From positions 1 to 64,000 of the forward strand of contig DATCRI010000007.1 in NCBI GenBank assembly GCA_036569045.1: 64,000 nt of DNA, given 5' to 3'. Source of the DNA: Chthoniobacterales bacterium. Its GTDB lineage: Bacteria > Verrucomicrobiota > Verrucomicrobiia > Chthoniobacterales > JAATET01. The position numbers and the translations under genes were made by a program. The notes beneath the pieces were generated by a model, which was given only the letters and a program-made list of their open reading frames with translations, made no database searches and was not told the origin of the DNA. How positions within the stretch are numbered: the stretch's first letter is position 1; every line of letters starts with the position of its first letter. Of this stretch, positions 62,241 to 64,000 are shown one piece after another.

Positions 62241-62717
62241 ATGACGAGCCAACCCGCCCCTACCGAGCCCCCGGCACGCCCCGTTCAGCGGATCAGCATC
62301 TCGCTGCCGGATTCCGTCTATCGCGAACTCGACGAAATGATCGAGGAGCGCGGCATCGAGAGCCGCTCGAAGCTTATCACCGAGCTCATCAACCAGGCCG
62401 TCATCGAGCACCAGGAGGACAAAGGCGACCAGATCATGGCCGGCACCATCACCCTCCTCTACGACGAGGCCAAGGGCCCGCTCCTCCAGAAGCTCGCCGA
62501 GATCGAGCGCGAGCACATCGATGAGGTCATCAGCTCGCTCCATGTCCAGCTCGAGCACAGCCACCGCATGGAGGTCATCCTCGTGCAGGGGCCGGCGGAC
62601 AAGCTCCGCCGCATCACCGACCGTCTCCTCGGCTGCAAGGGCGTCCGCACCGGCAAGCTCACGCTCTCGAGCATCATCATTCCCCCGCTCCACCCGCTGC
62701 CCCAAAAGCCCGAATGA
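62241..62717 (+). CDS. NikR-like CopG/RHH regulator lacking nickel ligands
   Basis: 158-aa regulator. RHH domain at about 16-55 ([36 protein letters not shown]), then a C-terminal NikR-type ACT domain ([51 protein letters not shown]). Aligned with E. coli NikR, only His87 of the four nickel ligands is retained (His101); His76 is Arg90, His89 is Gln103 and Cys95 is Arg109. It is unlikely to sense nickel the usual way. It overlaps the next gene by 4 bp. Confidence 0.85.
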   Translation: MTSQPAPTEPPARPVQRISISLPDSVYRELDEMIEERGIESRSKLITELINQAVIEHQEDKGDQIMAGTITLLYDEAKGPLLQKLAEIEREHIDEVISSLHVQLEHSHRMEVILVQGPADKLRRITDRLLGCKGVRTGKLTLSSIIIPPLHPLPQKPE

Positions 62718-63418
62718 GCCTCTTCGAAGAAACCCTGCCCGGCGGCGCGCCGTGGTCGATGATCATCCCGCGCCACCGCCTCGTCCGCCTCACCGCGCTC
62801 GACGCCAGTGCGAACCTCACCGCGCTCCTGTTCAACGCCCGCCAGCCGCTCGACCGCCTCAACGTGCCCGACACGCTCAAGGCCCTCCACACGGCAAAGC
62901 TCACCCGCGGCCACATTCTCATGAGCGACATGGGCCACGCGCTCGCATCGATCGTCGACGACACCCTGGGCTGGCACGATCCCCTCGGCGGCCACATCAC
63001 CGCCGCCCACGTCCGCGCGAAATACGGCGAGCACAGCTACCAGGATTTCCGGAACGACTGGTATCGCAACGCCCACGACAACTTCCTCGTCGAGCTGCAG
63101 AAGCACGGCCTCGGCCTGCGCGACCTCATCGCCAGTGTGAACTTCTTCAGCAAAGTCACGGCGGACGACGATGGCGTGCTCGCCTTCGTCGAAGACCACG
63201 CTCCCGCCGGCGCCGCCATCACGCTGCGCACCGAAATGGACGTCCTCTTCGTCCTCTCGAACACGCCCCACCCGCTCGCGCCCGTCGGCGAATACCCCCG
63301 CGCCCGCGTCCAGCTCACGATCGACGCCGCCGCGCCACCGGCCGACGACGACTTCTGCCGCAACTTTCGCCCCGAGTGCGCCCGCACCCTCGCCCTCACC
63401 GACCGCCTCTACCTATGA
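62714..63418 (+). CDS. Urea carboxylase-associated protein UAAP1 (DUF1989)
   Basis: 234-aa DUF1989 protein of the urea-amidolyase-associated family. Seen: [39 protein letters not shown], a probable metal site in [25 protein letters not shown] and the C-terminal ALTDRLYL. In other bacteria it is next to urea or guanidine carboxylase and has no settled activity. ATGA overlaps on both sides (NikR-like and UAAP2). Confidence 0.88.
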   Translation: MSLFEETLPGGAPWSMIIPRHRLVRLTALDASANLTALLFNARQPLDRLNVPDTLKALHTAKLTRGHILMSDMGHALASIVDDTLGWHDPLGGHITAAHVRAKYGEHSYQDFRNDWYRNAHDNFLVELQKHGLGLRDLIASVNFFSKVTADDDGVLAFVEDHAPAGAAITLRTEMDVLFVLSNTPHPLAPVGEYPRARVQLTIDAAAPPADDDFCRNFRPECARTLALTDRLYL

Positions 63419-64000
63419 GCACGCTGAACTACGTCGAAAGTCCGCTGAAGCCCGAGGACGCCGTCTATCGAGAGGTCATCCCCGCCGGCGACGGCTGGAT
63501 GCACCGCATCGCGAAGGGCCAGACGCTCCGCATCCTCGACCTCGAGGGCAACCAGGCCGCCGACACGCTTTTCTACAACGCCGCCGACCTCAGCGAGCGC
63601 TACAGCGCGCAGGATACGATTCGCGAGCAGGGCGCCATCTACCTCACCACCGGCACCGTGCTCCGGTCGAACCTCGGCCGCCCCATGCTCACGATCACGG
63701 CCGACACCTGCGGCCGGCACGACACGCTCGGCGGCGCCTGCGCGACCGAGAGCAACATGGTGCGCTACAGCCTCGACAAGCGCTTCATGCACGCCTGCCG
63801 CGACACCTTCCTGCTCCAGATCGCCCTCAGCGGCCTGCCGCTCACGAAGCGCGACCTCGCCCACAACATCAACTTCTTCATGAACGTGCCCGTCACGCCC
63901 GAGGGCGGCCTGCGCTTCGCCGACGGCGTCTCCGAGCCCGGCAAATACGTCGAAATGCGCGCCGAAATGGACGTCTGGTGCCTCCTCTCGAACTGCCCGC
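63415..64000 (+). CDS. Urea carboxylase-associated protein UAAP2 (DUF1989), partial
   Basis: The first 195 codons of the second DUF1989 protein, cut by the window end. Seen: [53 protein letters not shown] (Cys/His metal site) and [19 protein letters not shown]. It overlaps UAAP1 by 4 bp. Urea carboxylase and allophanate hydrolase commonly follow, outside this window. Confidence 0.88.
   Translation, partial: MSTLNYVESPLKPEDAVYREVIPAGDGWMHRIAKGQTLRILDLEGNQAADTLFYNAADLSERYSAQDTIREQGAIYLTTGTVLRSNLGRPMLTITADTCGRHDTLGGACATESNMVRYSLDKRFMHACRDTFLLQIALSGLPLTKRDLAHNINFFMNVPVTPEGGLRFADGVSEPGKYVEMRAEMDVWCLLSNCP

Noticed and set aside
62241-62717. Nickel-responsive NikR controlling nickel uptake
   Set aside because: Three of four nickel ligands are replaced, and no nickel transporter or urease gene is in the window.

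Overview
This is a GC-rich, gene-dense bacterial chromosome segment. It suggests a heterotroph of the Verrucomicrobiota (inference): NHL-repeat secreted proteins, an fn3 protein, a DUF3300 protein, an HI0933-type flavoprotein and the general style of the genes fit that phylum, but no marker here proves it. Many genes lack a clear Shine-Dalgarno sequence, and several start with GTG.

Layout. 1-10.4 kb: housekeeping and redox genes (partial luciferase-like oxidoreductase, glycerate kinase, fabD, nadA, PPK2, redoxin, DsbD, MscS, galM) followed by tRNA-Ser(GCU). 10.9-14.4 kb: an araFGH L-arabinose importer on the minus strand. 14.6-17.2 kb: cytochrome bd oxidase (cydAB). 17.4-23.7 kb: a nitrogen-compound ABC importer of the urea-carboxylase-region type, a type III glutamine-synthetase-like enzyme, and two cytosolic Cache-LuxR regulators. 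23.7-33.2 kb: M20 peptidase, transglutaminase, tRNA-dihydrouridine synthase, flavoprotein, ABC-F ATPase, rhodanese-YceI fusion, RsgA and a cupin-like protein. 33.3-36.9 kb: a ParE/antitoxin pair and an integrase-less integron cassette array (CALIN) with A+T-richer cassette genes separated by about 126-bp attC sites. 37-38.5 kb: an fn3 protein and seven tandem 42-bp hairpin units. 38.5-53.2 kb: esterase, GreA-like protein, two NHL proteins around a peroxidase, EngB, DnaJ-like protein, GH46 chitosanase, DUF3300 protein with a long cationic tail, renalase-like flavoprotein, cation symporter and small membrane proteins. 53.3-62 kb: a same-strand catabolic cluster (creatininase family, FMN reductase, Cache-LuxR, divergent glutamine synthetase, SUMF1-like, TIM barrel, Rieske oxygenase, SDR, NodB-type deacetylase, small membrane protein), closed by a strong terminator. 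62.2-64 kb: a NikR-like regulator followed by the two urea-carboxylase-associated proteins; the second runs off the window.

The most interesting system is a candidate nitrogen-scavenging regulon. The NikR-like protein lacks three of the four nickel ligands. The same 28-bp inverted repeat (GTATTAC-N14-GTAATAC) lies in front of the importer operon, the glutamine-synthetase/LuxR1 operon and the regulator's own operon, which ties loci 45 kb apart into one circuit. A Cache-LuxR regulator sits next to each glutamine-synthetase paralogue, and the 53-62 kb cluster supplies enzymes expected for breaking down N-methylated or cyclic amide compounds. The natural substrate is not shown by the sequence. 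Urea carboxylase itself would be expected just beyond the right edge.
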